64,000 bases of DNA from Pedobacter sp. L105 (GTDB lineage Bacteria; Bacteroidota; Bacteroidia; Sphingobacteriales; Sphingobacteriaceae), in NCBI RefSeq assembly GCF_009765875.1, contig NZ_LMUP01000007.1, forward strand, positions 124,001 to 188,000, read 5' to 3'. This document shows, one piece after another, positions 18,671 through 31,500 of the stretch. Each line of letters begins with the position of its first letter. Position 1 is the stretch's first letter. The notes under the pieces were generated by a model, which was given only the letters and a program-made list of their open reading frames with translations, was not told the DNA's origin and did no database searches. The position numbers and the translations under genes were made by a program.

Positions 18671-19573
18671 TTATAAACCTACAACTTTGTAACTCACTTT
18701 GTTATTAGGACCGCTAAACTGTTCGTAATAAACACCGTCTTCAGTCACATATAATTGCTGGCCTTTAACATTGATCTCATGGGTACCATCAGGTAACTCA
18801 TCAACCACATCGCCTATTTTCTGACCGCTGCCTGCGTTAACTTCACCGTTTTCGGTATTGATCACGCCGTTTTTACCTGCAATGACATAAACAGTTTTAC
18901 CTTCTGCATTTTGAGTTTCCTGGTAATACACTCCTTTATATTCATAATAGTTCTGTCCGTTGATGGTAACGTCTGCTGCATCATCAGGGATGCTTGGAAC
19001 TTCACCACCTACCGGAGGTACAACTACTTTATATTTATTGTCTTCAGATTGTTGGTAATACAAACCACCTGAATAATAATATTCATCATCACCATAGTAG
19101 AAAGGATAGTAACCGTATGGCAATACGCCAATACTGAATCCCAGGTAAGGTGCGTAGAAGTTATAATATCCATAATATGGTCTTCCGAATCCATATCCAT
19201 AACCACCATGGCCTCTAAAACCGCCACCATAACCACGGCCACCGTAACCACGTCCGCCAAAGCCACCTCTACCTACTCCTCCTCTAAATCCTGCACCGCC
19301 TCTAACGCCTACATTACCTCTTACGCCAACACTTCCGCGCGCCTGGAAATTTCCACGTGGGCCACCAGAAGAAACTCTTCCTCCGCCACCACCACCAAAA
19401 CCTCGTCCGCCGCCACCGCCGCCGCTAAAGTGACCACCGCCACCTCCACCGCCGGAATGACCACCGCCTCCGCCACCACCACGACCTTGTGCAACAACAC
19501 TTCCTCCGCTTACTATTGTGGCAACCACTATAGAAGCAGCTATAATTACCGATTTAAATTTTAGAGTTTTCAT
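18671..19573 (-). CDS. Glycine-rich secreted protein with DUF6515-like C-terminus
   Basis: About 300 residues. A signal peptide (MKTLKFKSVIIAASIVVATI to SVVAQG) leads into a Gly/His/Ser then Gly/Arg/Phe/Tyr low-complexity stretch (about 30-125), a Tyr-rich patch (YGYGFGRPYYGYYNFY), and three short related C-terminal modules built on a YYQQ/YYQET/YYEQF core, as in DUF6515 proteins. I start at the ATG at 19573; a TTG at 19588 is also in frame but less likely. The function is unknown; a cell-surface or envelope structural part is plausible. The sequence is strongly biased in composition, so database matches over the glycine part would mean little. Confidence 0.8.
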   Translation of the reverse strand: MKTLKFKSVIIAASIVVATIVSGGSVVAQGRGGGGGGGHSGGGGGGGHFSGGGGGGRGFGGGGGGRVSSGGPRGNFQARGSVGVRGNVGVRGGAGFRGGVGRGGFGGRGYGGRGYGGGFRGHGGYGYGFGRPYYGYYNFYAPYLGFSIGVLPYGYYPFYYGDDEYYYSGGLYYQQSEDNKYKVVVPPVGGEVPSIPDDAADVTINGQNYYEYKGVYYQETQNAEGKTVYVIAGKNGVINTENGEVNAGSGQKIGDVVDELPDGTHEINVKGQQLYVTEDGVYYEQFSGPNNKVSYKVVGL

Positions 19574-19751
19574 AATTAAATTATTCAATTTGTGTGAGTA
19601 TGACTATTAACGTTGTAAAAGGATTATTCGTGCAATACAATATAATTTAAAGGTGACATAAATATGATAATCACGTTTTAATGTGGTTTTAATGCACTTT
19701 TCATTCCTCTTTTCTCAAATAGTATAGTACCAAATCCGTGCCGGAAAATAC

Positions 19752-19789
19752 TAATCGCACCGTCTAGCTGTTTCCTGACGATGCGATTA
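19752..19789 (-). terminator. Hairpin, possible weak terminator of the small lipoprotein gene
   Basis: TAATCGCA (19752-19759) pairs with TGCGATTA (19782-19789), extended by CGTC/GACG after a one-base mismatch on each side. It sits 34 bp beyond the stop of the 19823-20047 gene. The T-run on the minus strand is poor (TATTTTCC), so termination would be inefficient. Confidence 0.45.
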
Positions 19790-19822
19790 CTATTGAATGC
19801 CATTTTTTATTAAATTTCCCGC

Positions 19823-20047
19823 CTATGGCTTGGCAGGTACAGACTTACCGGCGCTTACACTGTCTGTGCCCCTGTCGTTCCTAAAAGAATGCGTGCTGTC
19901 GGCAGCACCTACGCGGGTGGTATCCTTTACAGCGCTATCCGCTGCAGCAGTAGAATCTACGTGATCCGTTGATTTTTTATTGCCACTACATGCCCCAAAT
20001 GCCAGTCCGGCTAAAATAAGGGCAACAAAAGTTCTATTATTTTTCAT
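19823..20047 (-). CDS. Small lipoprotein of unknown function
   Basis: The 74-residue product starts MKNNRTFVALILAGLAFGAC, a lipoprotein signal with the lipid-accepting Cys at 20. The remainder is hydrophilic and rich in Ser, Asp, Thr and Lys with no predicted fold, like the many small secreted lipoproteins of Sphingobacteriaceae. It stands alone between the glycine-rich gene and the fucosidase. No function can be assigned. Confidence 0.7.
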   Translation of the reverse strand: MKNNRTFVALILAGLAFGACSGNKKSTDHVDSTAAADSAVKDTTRVGAADSTHSFRNDRGTDSVSAGKSVPAKP

Positions 20048-20080
20048 AAGAATATATTTGTTTTTATTGGTTATGAAGCT

Positions 20081-20125
20081 TGCATAAGATTATTCATTAC
20101 TTTTTGTAAGAAGTAACCTTATGCA
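20081..20125. other. Nested inverted repeat upstream of the small lipoprotein gene
   Basis: TGCATAAG (20081-20088) pairs with CTTATGCA (20118-20125), and inside it TTACTT pairs with AAGTAA around a short loop. The whole can form a two-tier hairpin 34 bp upstream of the 20047 start. It may be a leader structure or an operator; no T-run follows on either strand. Confidence 0.35.
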
Positions 20126-20323
20126 GGTTTCATTATTCATACGGTTTTATACTATTTCAACAAAAAACACCTGCTTATAGTTTTGTGGATCAGAAAAAAC
20201 CTCTGCTATTCAGCGCTGTCTTATATAAAATATATGTTATACTGACGCTTTTTAAGCTTCTCCCGAACGTAAACAGAAAAAGAATTGTATTTTCGAATTG
20301 TTATTTCATCAACTCAACCTAAA

Positions 20324-22252
20324 ATGAACCTTTTTAACAGGCCGGCCCTTTTAATTATCTCTTCTCTTTTTTTTTCTGCTTTTTCTAATGCCCAAACCAC
20401 AGCGCCCAAACCTTACGGTGCTCTTCCAACTGCAAGACAGTTAAAGTGGCAGGAAACAGAAATGTACTGTATCATTCATTTTACCCCTACTACCTTTCAG
20501 AATAAAGAGTGGGGTTATGGCGACGCAGATCCTTCTATCTTTAACCCCACAAAATTCAGCGCCCTGCAAATTGTTAGCGCCGCTAAAGCAGGAGGGTTTA
20601 AAGGTATTGTCTATGTAGCCAAACACCATGATGGCTTTGCTTTATGGCCTACTAAAACCACTACCTATAATATCAGCAAAAGTCCATGGAAAAATGGCAA
20701 GGGAGATATGGTGCGCGAATTTCAGCAGGCCGCAAAACAGGAAGGCATGAAATTCGGAATTTACTGTTCTCCATGGGACAGGCATAACCCTCATTATGGA
20801 ACGCCTGCCTACCTGGTAGATTACCGTAACCAGATCACAGAACTTTACAGCAATTATGGCGACCTGTTTATGAGCTGGCATGATGGCGCTAACGGCGGAG
20901 ATGGTTATTATGGCGGAACCAATGAAAAAAGAAAGGTTGACCAGTCTACGTATTACGACTGGATGAATACCTGGGCCATCACCAGGAAGTTACAGCCTAA
21001 TGCCAGCATTTTTAGTGATATTGGGCTGGATGTACGCTGGGTAGGCAATGAAAAAGGCTTAGCTCCGGAAACTAGCTGGTCTACCATTACCTTCAATGAA
21101 AAAAACGGAAAACCTGCGATGCCAGGATTTATGGATGATTCCAACCTTGGCAGCGGTACCAGAAACGGTAAACAATGGATACCTTTTGAAGGTGATGTAG
21201 CGCTCAGACCGGGATGGTTCTATCATCCTGAACAAGATGAACAGCTAAAGTCTGTTGAAGACTTATTTAATATCTATGTACATACCGTAGGACGGGGCGG
21301 CGCCCTTGACCTTGGCCTGTCGCCCACTAAAGAAGGCATACTTTTTCCTGATGATGTAGAAAGACTGGCTGAGTTTGGCAATTTTCTGAAACAGGTATTT
21401 GCCTATAATTTAGCCAAAGATGCCACCATCACCCTGTCTAACGTTCGTGGCAAAAGCCAAAAAGCATTTGGCGCAGCTAAGTTAACAGATGCCAGCCGTT
21501 ACAGTTATTGGGCAACAGATGATAAAGTACATCAGGCCACAGCAGAGCTAACCTTTAAAAAACCGGTTCGCTTTACTATTATACAGCTTCGTGAAAATAT
21601 TAAGTTAGGGGAGCGTATAGACAGCGTCAATGTTGATGTTTTCAAAAAAGGCCAATGGATTAACCTGGCAAAAGCAACCAGTATTGGTGCCAACAGGATC
21701 ATTCGTCTGGAAAATTCAGAATCAGCGGCTAAGGTCCGCATTCATGTGTATGCACCGGTAGCTATCGCTTTAAGTGAAATAGGCTTGTACATGGAGCCTA
21801 AAATTAAAACGGAGTCTGCTAAGAAAGATAAAAACAGTTATAAAAGCTCAGGATGGAAAGTATTGAACCCTGCTGCGGAGATCACTAATCCTGCCTATGC
21901 ATTAGATGACAATGAGGCTACTGCTGCCCAGCTGATGAGCGGTAATGCTATTGATATTGATTTTGGGAAAGTGCTGACCTTTGCTGCAGTGGGTTATCTT
22001 CCCGCACAGGACGGGTCGTCTGCAGGGGCTATTGAAAAGTATGAGGTGCTTAGCAGTAATGATGGCGTAAAATGGGATAAAATTGCCGAAGGCGAGTTTT
22101 CAAATATTAAGGCTAACCCTATTCTACAGCGTATTGGCTTAACGCAGCCGGTTACCGCAAGATACCTGAGATTGTTATCCAAACAAGCTGTTGCCGGAAA
22201 AGATGGCCAGCCGCAGGTTCGTATAGCAGAACTTAGTGTTTACAAAAAATAA
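20324..22252 (+). CDS. GH29 alpha-L-fucosidase with C-terminal F5/8-type discoidin-like region
   Basis: The enzyme removes alpha-L-fucose from glycans. Family GH29 marks are KHHDGFALWP (about 100-109), LFMSWHDGANGG with the probable nucleophile Asp187, and the APETSWSTI and DLGLSPTKEG segments. A signal peptide (MNLFNRPALLIISSLFFSAF) starts at the ATG at 20324; an in-frame TTG at 20285 is less likely. The last 270 residues contain two beta-sandwich stretches (AKDATITLSNVRGKSQ and AEITNPAYALDDNEATAAQL) that look like F5/8 type C or CBM32-like modules. The gene is monocistronic and points away from both PULs. Its stop overlaps the convergent sigma factor gene by 13 bp. Fucose on pectic or xyloglucan side chains would suit the neighbourhood. 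Confidence 0.93.
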   Translation: MNLFNRPALLIISSLFFSAFSNAQTTAPKPYGALPTARQLKWQETEMYCIIHFTPTTFQNKEWGYGDADPSIFNPTKFSALQIVSAAKAGGFKGIVYVAKHHDGFALWPTKTTTYNISKSPWKNGKGDMVREFQQAAKQEGMKFGIYCSPWDRHNPHYGTPAYLVDYRNQITELYSNYGDLFMSWHDGANGGDGYYGGTNEKRKVDQSTYYDWMNTWAITRKLQPNASIFSDIGLDVRWVGNEKGLAPETSWSTITFNEKNGKPAMPGFMDDSNLGSGTRNGKQWIPFEGDVALRPGWFYHPEQDEQLKSVEDLFNIYVHTVGRGGALDLGLSPTKEGILFPDDVERLAEFGNFLKQVFAYNLAKDATITLSNVRGKSQKAFGAAKLTDASRYSYWATDDKVHQATAELTFKKPVRFTIIQLRENIKLGERIDSVNVDVFKKGQWINLAKATSIGANRIIRLENSESAAKVRIHVYAPVAIALSEIGLYMEPKIKTESAKKDKNSYKSSGWKVLNPAAEITNPAYALDDNEATAAQLMSGNAIDIDFGKVLTFAAVGYLPAQDGSSAGAIEKYEVLSSNDGVKWDKIAEGEFSNIKANPILQRIGLTQPVTARYLRLLSKQAVAGKDGQPQVRIAELSVYKK

Positions 22253-22836
22253 ACCCGCAGCTCTTTTACAGCAAGTCTGATTTTAGATTTTACTGTTCCC
22301 AGAGGGATTTGCAATTCATCAGATACTTCGGCCTGTGTGTACCCATGAAAGTACACCAGGTCCAGTATTTGTTTTTGAGAGGCTGTAAGTACGTGCATCA
22401 AATCTTTCACCCCAATAGAGTCTGTTTTGTCGGGCACATAGTGGTAATGATCTACCTGTGAGTAAACACTATCAATATCTTCATTACGGGTACTTTTGGC
22501 AAAGGTTTTTCCTCTTTTATAGTCTATAGCCGAATTACGGGCCAGCCTGGCCATCCAGGTAAACAATTTTCCTTTTTCCGGGTCATATAGATGAATGGAT
22601 TTCCATATCTTAACAAATGAATCCTGCAAAATATCTTCTGCTATTTCCCTGGCGGGTACTACTCTCATGATAATACCCAGCATAGAGGCTGAATGTAACG
22701 TATATAATCTTCTGAACGACAAACTTTTACGCTCTTTAAGATCCGCAAGAAATTTGCGCTCGAAGCAATTTGAACAAGTAAGATCATCACAATATGTGGT
22801 CATTGGTTGAACCGTATCAAAAGTGGCTATCATCAT
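22240..22836 (-). CDS. ECF-type RNA polymerase sigma factor
   Basis: A 198-residue sigma-70 family protein with region 2 at about 36-104 (SFRRLYTLHSASMLGIIMRVV, EDILQDSFVKIWKSI, FTWMARLARNSAIDYKRGK) and region 4 at about 145-195 (LTASQKQILDLVYFHGYTQ, VSDELQIPLGTVKSKIRLAVKEL). The N-terminus carries three cysteines (16, 21, 24) in CDDLTCSNC, possibly a metal or redox site. No anti-sigma factor gene is adjacent, and neither SusC here has an STN domain. The start is one of two adjacent ATGs. Its targets are unknown. Confidence 0.9.
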   Translation of the reverse strand: MMIATFDTVQPMTTYCDDLTCSNCFERKFLADLKERKSLSFRRLYTLHSASMLGIIMRVVPAREIAEDILQDSFVKIWKSIHLYDPEKGKLFTWMARLARNSAIDYKRGKTFAKSTRNEDIDSVYSQVDHYHYVPDKTDSIGVKDLMHVLTASQKQILDLVYFHGYTQAEVSDELQIPLGTVKSKIRLAVKELRVYFL

Positions 22837-23148
22837 AATATTAAATTATTAATTAATTTAATGTATCCAAAAATACTGCGTTTCATGTTAATTACAAGGG
22901 CGAATTGCCGTTCATTTTATTCATTTTTCAATGAAGATAAATGGTCAAATAATGGAGCTTTTATACATTTCTTCGTGCTGAAACAGCAGTAATTAGTAGC
23001 TTATTAAAAAGGTTAGATCAATGAGGAGATAGATGAAAATATTAGAGCTTATATCAAATGCAAATGAGCGTGCTGCTAAAATGGCTAAACTGATATCTAA
23101 TTATATCTATTTAGCCAGTATATATTTTACCTAATTAATTGCCTTTAT
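22837..23148. other. Intergenic stretch, no convincing gene
   Basis: AT-rich DNA upstream of the sigma factor gene. The only candidate is a 33-codon frame at 23033-23134 (plus strand) preceded by a purine-rich GAGGAGATAG; its product shows no recognisable feature. No hairpin with a T-run was seen. Confidence 0.5.
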
Positions 23149-23694
23149 TTAAAATTGAAAATTCAAATACTCGTTTTGTGATACATCCTTTTTTTTATAG
23201 GACTTCATAAATATCCAGCAATGAATATGATCACCTTTATCAGGGGCAGGTATATTCACAGTAACCGTCAAGTCTTCACGCCTGGCTGCATAAGGGAAAC
23301 TAAACGATTCATTTTTTGTGGAATTGTAAATAAAAATAAAAACGTTATCCTCTATCCATGAACTTCCAGGATGAAAAGAAACTTTCATCCAGTCTAATTT
23401 CAGCTGAGAAGCTATAATGGTTGCCTGCTTATTGTGTCTATCTTCAATAATTTCCATTAATAGGTCTCTTTGCGGCTTATCAAGGTTTTGAAGGCCAAAG
23501 TCATCCAGTATAAGTAAGTTCTGTTTCTCTATTCGTGAGATTTCTTTATACAAAGAGTTATCAGCATTGGCTCCATGTAATCTTGTAAAGAGTTTGGCCA
23601 TATTAAAGTAAGCTACCTTATATCCTATGGCACAGGCGTGATGACCAAGAGCCGAGGCGATAAAGCTTTTACAGACAAATAGAATGAAGCTTTC
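23149..23694 (-). pseudogene. IS21 IstB ATPase remnant joined in frame to a DUF6266 C-terminal fragment
   Basis: On the minus strand the frame reads ESFILFVCKSFIASALGHHA, then GYKVAYFNMAKLFTRL and NLLILDDFGLQNLDKPQRDL, which is the middle of IstB, the helper ATPase of IS21-family transposition. The Walker A loop is damaged (FVCKS in place of a GxTGxGKS loop) and there is no start codon in the right place; the first ATG (23601) lies inside the domain. After ATIIASQL the sequence changes to KVSFHPGSSWIEDNVFIFIYN and PDKGDHIHCWIFMKSY, which looks like the C-terminus of a DUF6266 protein. The IstB C-terminus, the DUF6266 N-terminus and the partner istA are all absent. This is a recombination scar, not a working gene. 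Confidence 0.75.
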
Positions 23695-23816
23695 TACAAA
23701 ATGAACTAATTTAATTAGAATCTAGTAAAATATATTTCATCTCAGGTATTCTTAAATGCTAAACTAGCATAGTTCTAAGCAGATTTTATAAAAATCATTA
23801 TTCCCATTTTCACAGA

Positions 23817-23858
23817 CAAAAAAAGACCTGTACCAAATTGATGATACAGGCCTTTTAT
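23817..23858 (-). terminator. Terminator of the GH2 gene
   Basis: AAAAGACCTGTA (23821-23832) pairs with TACAGGCCTTTT (23845-23856) with one G-T type mismatch, followed on the minus strand by seven T. It ends 16 bp after the GH2 stop at 23873. Confidence 0.85.
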
Positions 23859-23872
23859 AAAATTGGAATCTC

Positions 23873-27075
<3,203 letters not shown>

Positions 27076-27172
27076 TTAGGGATAACGGAATAAATTTATA
27101 GAATAAGAATTATAAACTTAAGCATTTGTGCTGTAAAACTCAGATGTCTTCTACTAATACCAGTGTAGGACA

Positions 27173-27307
27173 GTGTAAACCTATTTTAGTAAAATAACTA
27201 GCCTATTGTAAACTCTATTCAATAATTAAATTTATCATTGTAAACCACAGGCAGTGAAAACAAATTTCATTGTAACCATATTAGTAATTTACTTTCTCAA
27301 TGCAAAC
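27173..27307. repeat. Phased TGTAAAC-type boxes
   Basis: TGTAAAC occurs at 27174, 27207 and 27239, with variants TGTAAC at 27271 and TGCAAAC at 27301. The steps are 33, 32, 32 and 30 bp, about three helical turns each, so all boxes face the same side of the DNA. This suggests an array of protein-binding sites. Confidence 0.55.
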
Positions 27308-27314
27308 TTATGTC

Positions 27315-27500
27315 AGTATAGGACAATTCGACTTTAGTTTGATATTAAAGCGGGATCTAAAGGCAGATCACATAAGGTTGACATACCCGCTACCTATGTC
27401 AACCCTATGTTACCCCCCTTTGACACCTATGTCAAAGGTATGTTAACCTGCCACTTGACACGAACGGTCCTATACTAAGACTAGTTTTTTGTCCTATACT
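27315..27500. repeat. Paired AGTATAGGACA boxes and TATGT[CT]AA operator-like array
   Basis: AGTATAGGACA (27315-27325) is exactly inverted at 27490-27500; near copies lie at 27162-27172 and 27467-27476. Between them are a perfect 10-bp inverted repeat (GGTTGACATA 27376-27385, TATGTCAACC 27395-27404), a 7-bp palindrome (TTTGACA 27419-27425, TGTCAAA 27430-27436), and half-sites TATGTCAA/TATGTTA(A/C) starting at 27395, 27406, 27428 and 27439. The last two pairs form an imperfect 23-bp direct repeat 33 bp apart. Confidence 0.6.
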
Positions 27501-27857
27501 TGTTTAACAGCAGCTCAGTTATAGACTAATGTATCAATTTGATTTTTTAAATTCCTGATTATAACCTTTAAGATTGCTCTTTAGCGATTGACGGGCAACA
27601 TGAATCCTGGTTTGGCAATGCCATAGGTATTTGCAGCATATCAGTACTCTCATGGTTTACCGTGTTGTTTTACCATCTTCTATAACTATTGATCATAGTA
27701 TTCCTCATGATTGTTTACAACAAGCCTTTCAAATTTGTTCCTTTCCCTATTTCAATGACAAAGAACCTAACAAATAGGATTTTGGTCAGCAGACCGTAAA
27801 AATCAAAATTCAAGAAACCACCTGAATGCTTTTCTAAATAAAGAACCTATATTTGAA

Positions 27858-27875
27858 ACATACCACTTAGTATGT
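27858..27875. promoter_or_regulatory. TetR operator palindrome (likely autoregulation)
   Basis: ACATAC, six bases CACTTA, then GTATGT form a perfect palindrome ending one base before the TetR ATG. TetR proteins usually bind such 14-20 bp palindromes in their own promoter, so this is probably the autoregulatory site. Confidence 0.6.
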
Positions 27876-27876
27876 A

Positions 27877-28464
27877 ATGAGAAAATCCGAACAGACACGC
27901 CTGAGCATTATGCAGACTTCAGCCCAGCTGATTTATGTAAAAGGTTATCAGTCTACCAGCATAGATGATATTTTATCTTCCATGCAGGTAACCAAAGGTG
28001 CCTTCTTCTATCATTTCAAAAACAAGGAAGAAATGGCATTGGCTTTTATTAAAGAACTGATGTACCCAGGCATGAGAATGATGATGGTTGAGCCATTGCT
28101 TAATTCCAAAGATCCAATTAAAACAATCAGCAAACAGCTCAAAGATATCCTGAACAATAAGGTACATTTTGATATGCGGTACGGCTGCCCAATGATTAAC
28201 CTGATTGAAGAAATGTCTCCCCTGAGCGAAGCTTTTAGCAATTCCCTTAAAATGATGACACTGACCTGGGTAAATGCAATCAGCGATTGTTTAAAGCGCG
28301 GACAGGCCAATGGACAGCTGAGGCCTGATGTAAATACGTTGGAAGTGGCCAACTATATGGTAACCGGGTATGCCGGTGCCAGAAATATGGGAAAAATATT
28401 CGGGATTAAATCATACCAGAGTTTTCTGAAACAGTTTAGCTTTTACATGGAAAGCCTCAGATAA
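27877..28464 (+). CDS. TetR/AcrR family transcriptional regulator
   Basis: The 195-residue protein has a TetR DNA-binding domain at about 1-55 (RLSIMQTSAQLIYVKGYQST, ILSSMQVTKGAFFYHFKNKEEMALAF) and a helical ligand-binding C-terminus like the LmrA/YxaF group. It stands alone, flanked by the repeat-rich region on the left and the convergent GH106 gene on the right, so its target is not obvious beyond its own promoter palindrome. The start ATG follows the palindrome by one base. Confidence 0.92.
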   Translation: MRKSEQTRLSIMQTSAQLIYVKGYQSTSIDDILSSMQVTKGAFFYHFKNKEEMALAFIKELMYPGMRMMMVEPLLNSKDPIKTISKQLKDILNNKVHFDMRYGCPMINLIEEMSPLSEAFSNSLKMMTLTWVNAISDCLKRGQANGQLRPDVNTLEVANYMVTGYAGARNMGKIFGIKSYQSFLKQFSFYMESLR

Positions 28465-28545
28465 AAGGAAATAAACACGCCATTGAGTATTTTATCAAAA
28501 CCTTATGTTTTCCACTTTTCACAAAACCTTTACCCAATATAAAAG

Positions 28546-31500
28546 CTAATACTGGATTTCTTCAATTTTCACAGGCCCTAATAAGCCGGACGATTCCAAA
28601 CTGCTGGTAGCGTTAGGGCCATAAAGTACCGTTGTTTTGCGCTGATCTGCAGGTAGCCTGCTATCGCCAATTAAGCGGTTTGCCCAGGTATTTACTACCT
28701 TTACTTCCAGCTTATTTCCACCGGCTTTCAGCGCTTTGGTAATATCAACTTTGTATGGATACGTCCATGCCCCACCCATTTCAATGCCGTTAACAATTAC
28801 TTTTGCAATTGACCGTGCCACCCCTAAATCAATGTAATAATTTGCACCTTTTACAAGCTTGCCCACCTTAAAATTGGTATGATAATACGCCGTGCCGGAA
28901 TAATATTTAATACTGTCGTTAGGGTTTGTAGACCAATCTGTTAATGTATTAAACACAACTGGCTTGGCAGGCCCGCGCATGTTGCTGTCAAAATTAACTA
29001 TCCAGGGTTGCGTGAGTTCAATAGTATTTTTAGGCTGGGGATAATTAATCTTGGTGGTATCTCCATTATTTCCAGCCTCTTTAAATACTACAAATGCGCT
29101 TTCAAAAGGTGTGAGCTGCATGGGTATGGAGGTAGTTGATCCTGTTTGTGAATACGCCGGCAGGTTACGCATACTGCCATCGATAGCATTCCACAACTCG
29201 GGACGCTTGCCGGTTACGCGGAAAGCCGTTGATATATTAACCGGGCTGTTTTTTTGATTGGATACGAAATAGACAGAACCATCCTGCAGTTGCCTGTGTA
29301 TAAAAAGGACGGAATCACTTTTCGTTATTTTAAGATCAGGCTGCACTTTGATCAGGTCTAATGCCTGTTGCATGTCCATACCACTTAATACTAAGCCATT
29401 GCCGTAACGATTAACCTTGGTTGCCACACCGTCAATATTTCCCCAAAGATCTGCTGCCAAACTCCGTACCTGTTTATCTGCCGAGGGATAATTTGCGAGG
29501 CTAGGCGACCGGTTAGGCTTTGGACCGAGTATCACAGCTCCCTGCTGCACCAGTTCTTTTATTTTTTCTAACAGTTCCGGCCGTATAGTTTCCAGTTTGG
29601 GTAACACGAGGATGCTGTAGCTGATACCATTAGGCAATACCAGCTTACCGTTACTAACAGTAAGTTTTTGTTTGATGACATCACCATTGATATAATCAAA
29701 TGAGTAGCCCTGTGGCAGGGCCGGATCAGTTACACCTGTCATTTTTGGCGCGTCTTCACCTATAAAGTAAGCTACATCGGCTACATACTGGCCCTGCTGC
29801 AACATCATATTGCACCTTTTTATATATTTCAAAAATACATCCATATCATAAAACCAGGTATTTAAGCGGTTAAATTCCACGCCAAAACCCGCATCCAGCC
29901 CTGGCCTGGTATTATCGTCGGGCTGCTGAATGTATAAATGCAATAAAGTGTTATTAATTCCTTCGGTAAAGAAACGGTCGCCACGTTTTTTGAACATGGC
30001 CGGATAACGGTAAAATGCGCTGCCACCCGCGGTAAATGATTCGGCAGATACTTTGATCTTTCCATAAATATGTGCTGAAGATGAAGCCGCACGGTTTTCT
30101 ATATCACCCAGGTCTCCTTCGCTCCAAAATTCTCCTGCTACTTCATCCGACTGGCCGCCATATTGAAGAAATTCACCCGGAAAACCCCAGTGCCCGTAAT
30201 TTTCAAGCCAGGTGGTAAGGCCGTTCTGGTGGCTGATCTCTCTCAGGCCAGCTACATATTTAAAAGAAACGTCATCAGCAATCAAACGCCTCAGGTCCCA
30301 AAGAAAACGATCTGACATATCTTCGCTGCGCACCACTTTTCCCTGCAATACGGGAATATAGGGTGTAGGATCGTAACTATATTTTTGTTTAAATTCCGCT
30401 ATCAGATCATCTGTCCAATTCTGGCCGCCGGTTTCGTAGCTATCCTCTACAGTAACCTTCCATGTTTTACGGTCTTCGGCAGGGATGCGTTTGATAATTT
30501 CACCTAAAAACGCGTTAAAATGCGCTGTAATGTGAGCCTTGCTCATTTTATCTACTTCAAGGCCCCGCCCTTCAGGTGGCGATGGGGCATTAACAACGTT
30601 TGTAGGCGTCATCCCACTCCTTTCAATGATCCAGTTTCCGGATGGAACATTCCATTTCAAGGTGCCATCAGCAGCCAGATATTTTGATAAATCTACAACA
30701 CTTGCCGGGTCGATGATATATTTTGACGTCTCATCAGGTTGTGGAATCCATTGATAGGTTTCCCAAAACGGATGTGGAGTAGGCCACATTTTAGCCAATG
30801 TCTTCTCCAGATAACTTTCCACTGCAGGCGTAGCTGATAGTTTTAACTCGGTAATACCTGCATGTGAAGATATACCTGTAAAAACTATCCTGAAACTAGT
30901 TGAAATGGTAGCAGGAATAGATATTGTTGCAGGGCCATAAGGTGTAAAACCAACATACAAAGCTGAATTGCTTCGGTCAATTGAAAAATGCCTCACGTTA
31001 ACATACTGATCATTTATTTTAGCCTGTACATCGCCTTGAAAAAGTTGTTGCCGCTGTGTTGTATTGATAATTACGCTGCGTACGGTATAGGGTGACGAGG
31101 TCTGTATAGTTAAAGAAAGTGGCTGATCATGGTTGAGATGAATGGCCGTAGCAGGATTATGATCCATTACATTACTAAGCGAATCGATAAGGGGAACTGA
31201 AGATAAGGACGGCTTTAATGAGCTGATATCGTGATCATAATCTTTATTTACGGGATAAGCCAGCACCTTTACATCCTGAAAATTCGCCTTCGGTTTAGGG
31301 AGCTGTTTGTTAAATAACACTGGCCCTTTTACCATAACTTCTGATGAAGTAAGGTAGCGCATTGCCTGCTCTGGTTTGACCCAGGGGCCGCCCGACTGAC
31401 TCCAGCCAGGGCTATTAAAAATACCAATTTGTATGTTTAAACGCGTGGCTGTTTTTAATGCAGTATGTAAAATATCCCACCATTCTTCTGTAAACATTTT

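Noticed and set aside
19208-19564. Ser/Thr-rich open frame opposite the glycine-rich protein
   Set aside because: The composition is a direct result of the glycine codons read in reverse complement; no independent support.
23033-23134. 33-codon frame with a purine-rich upstream sequence
   Set aside because: Too short, no recognisable feature, and no conserved neighbour; Bacteroidota genes rarely depend on such ribosome sites.
27173-27307. CRISPR-like spacing of about 32 bp
   Set aside because: The repeated units are only 7-8 bases, not 25-40 base direct repeats, and no cas gene is present; protein-binding sites explain it better.
27315-27500. Iteron-type replication origin
   Set aside because: Phasing in steps of 11 bp recalls iterons, but there is no replication protein gene and the context is chromosomal metabolic genes.
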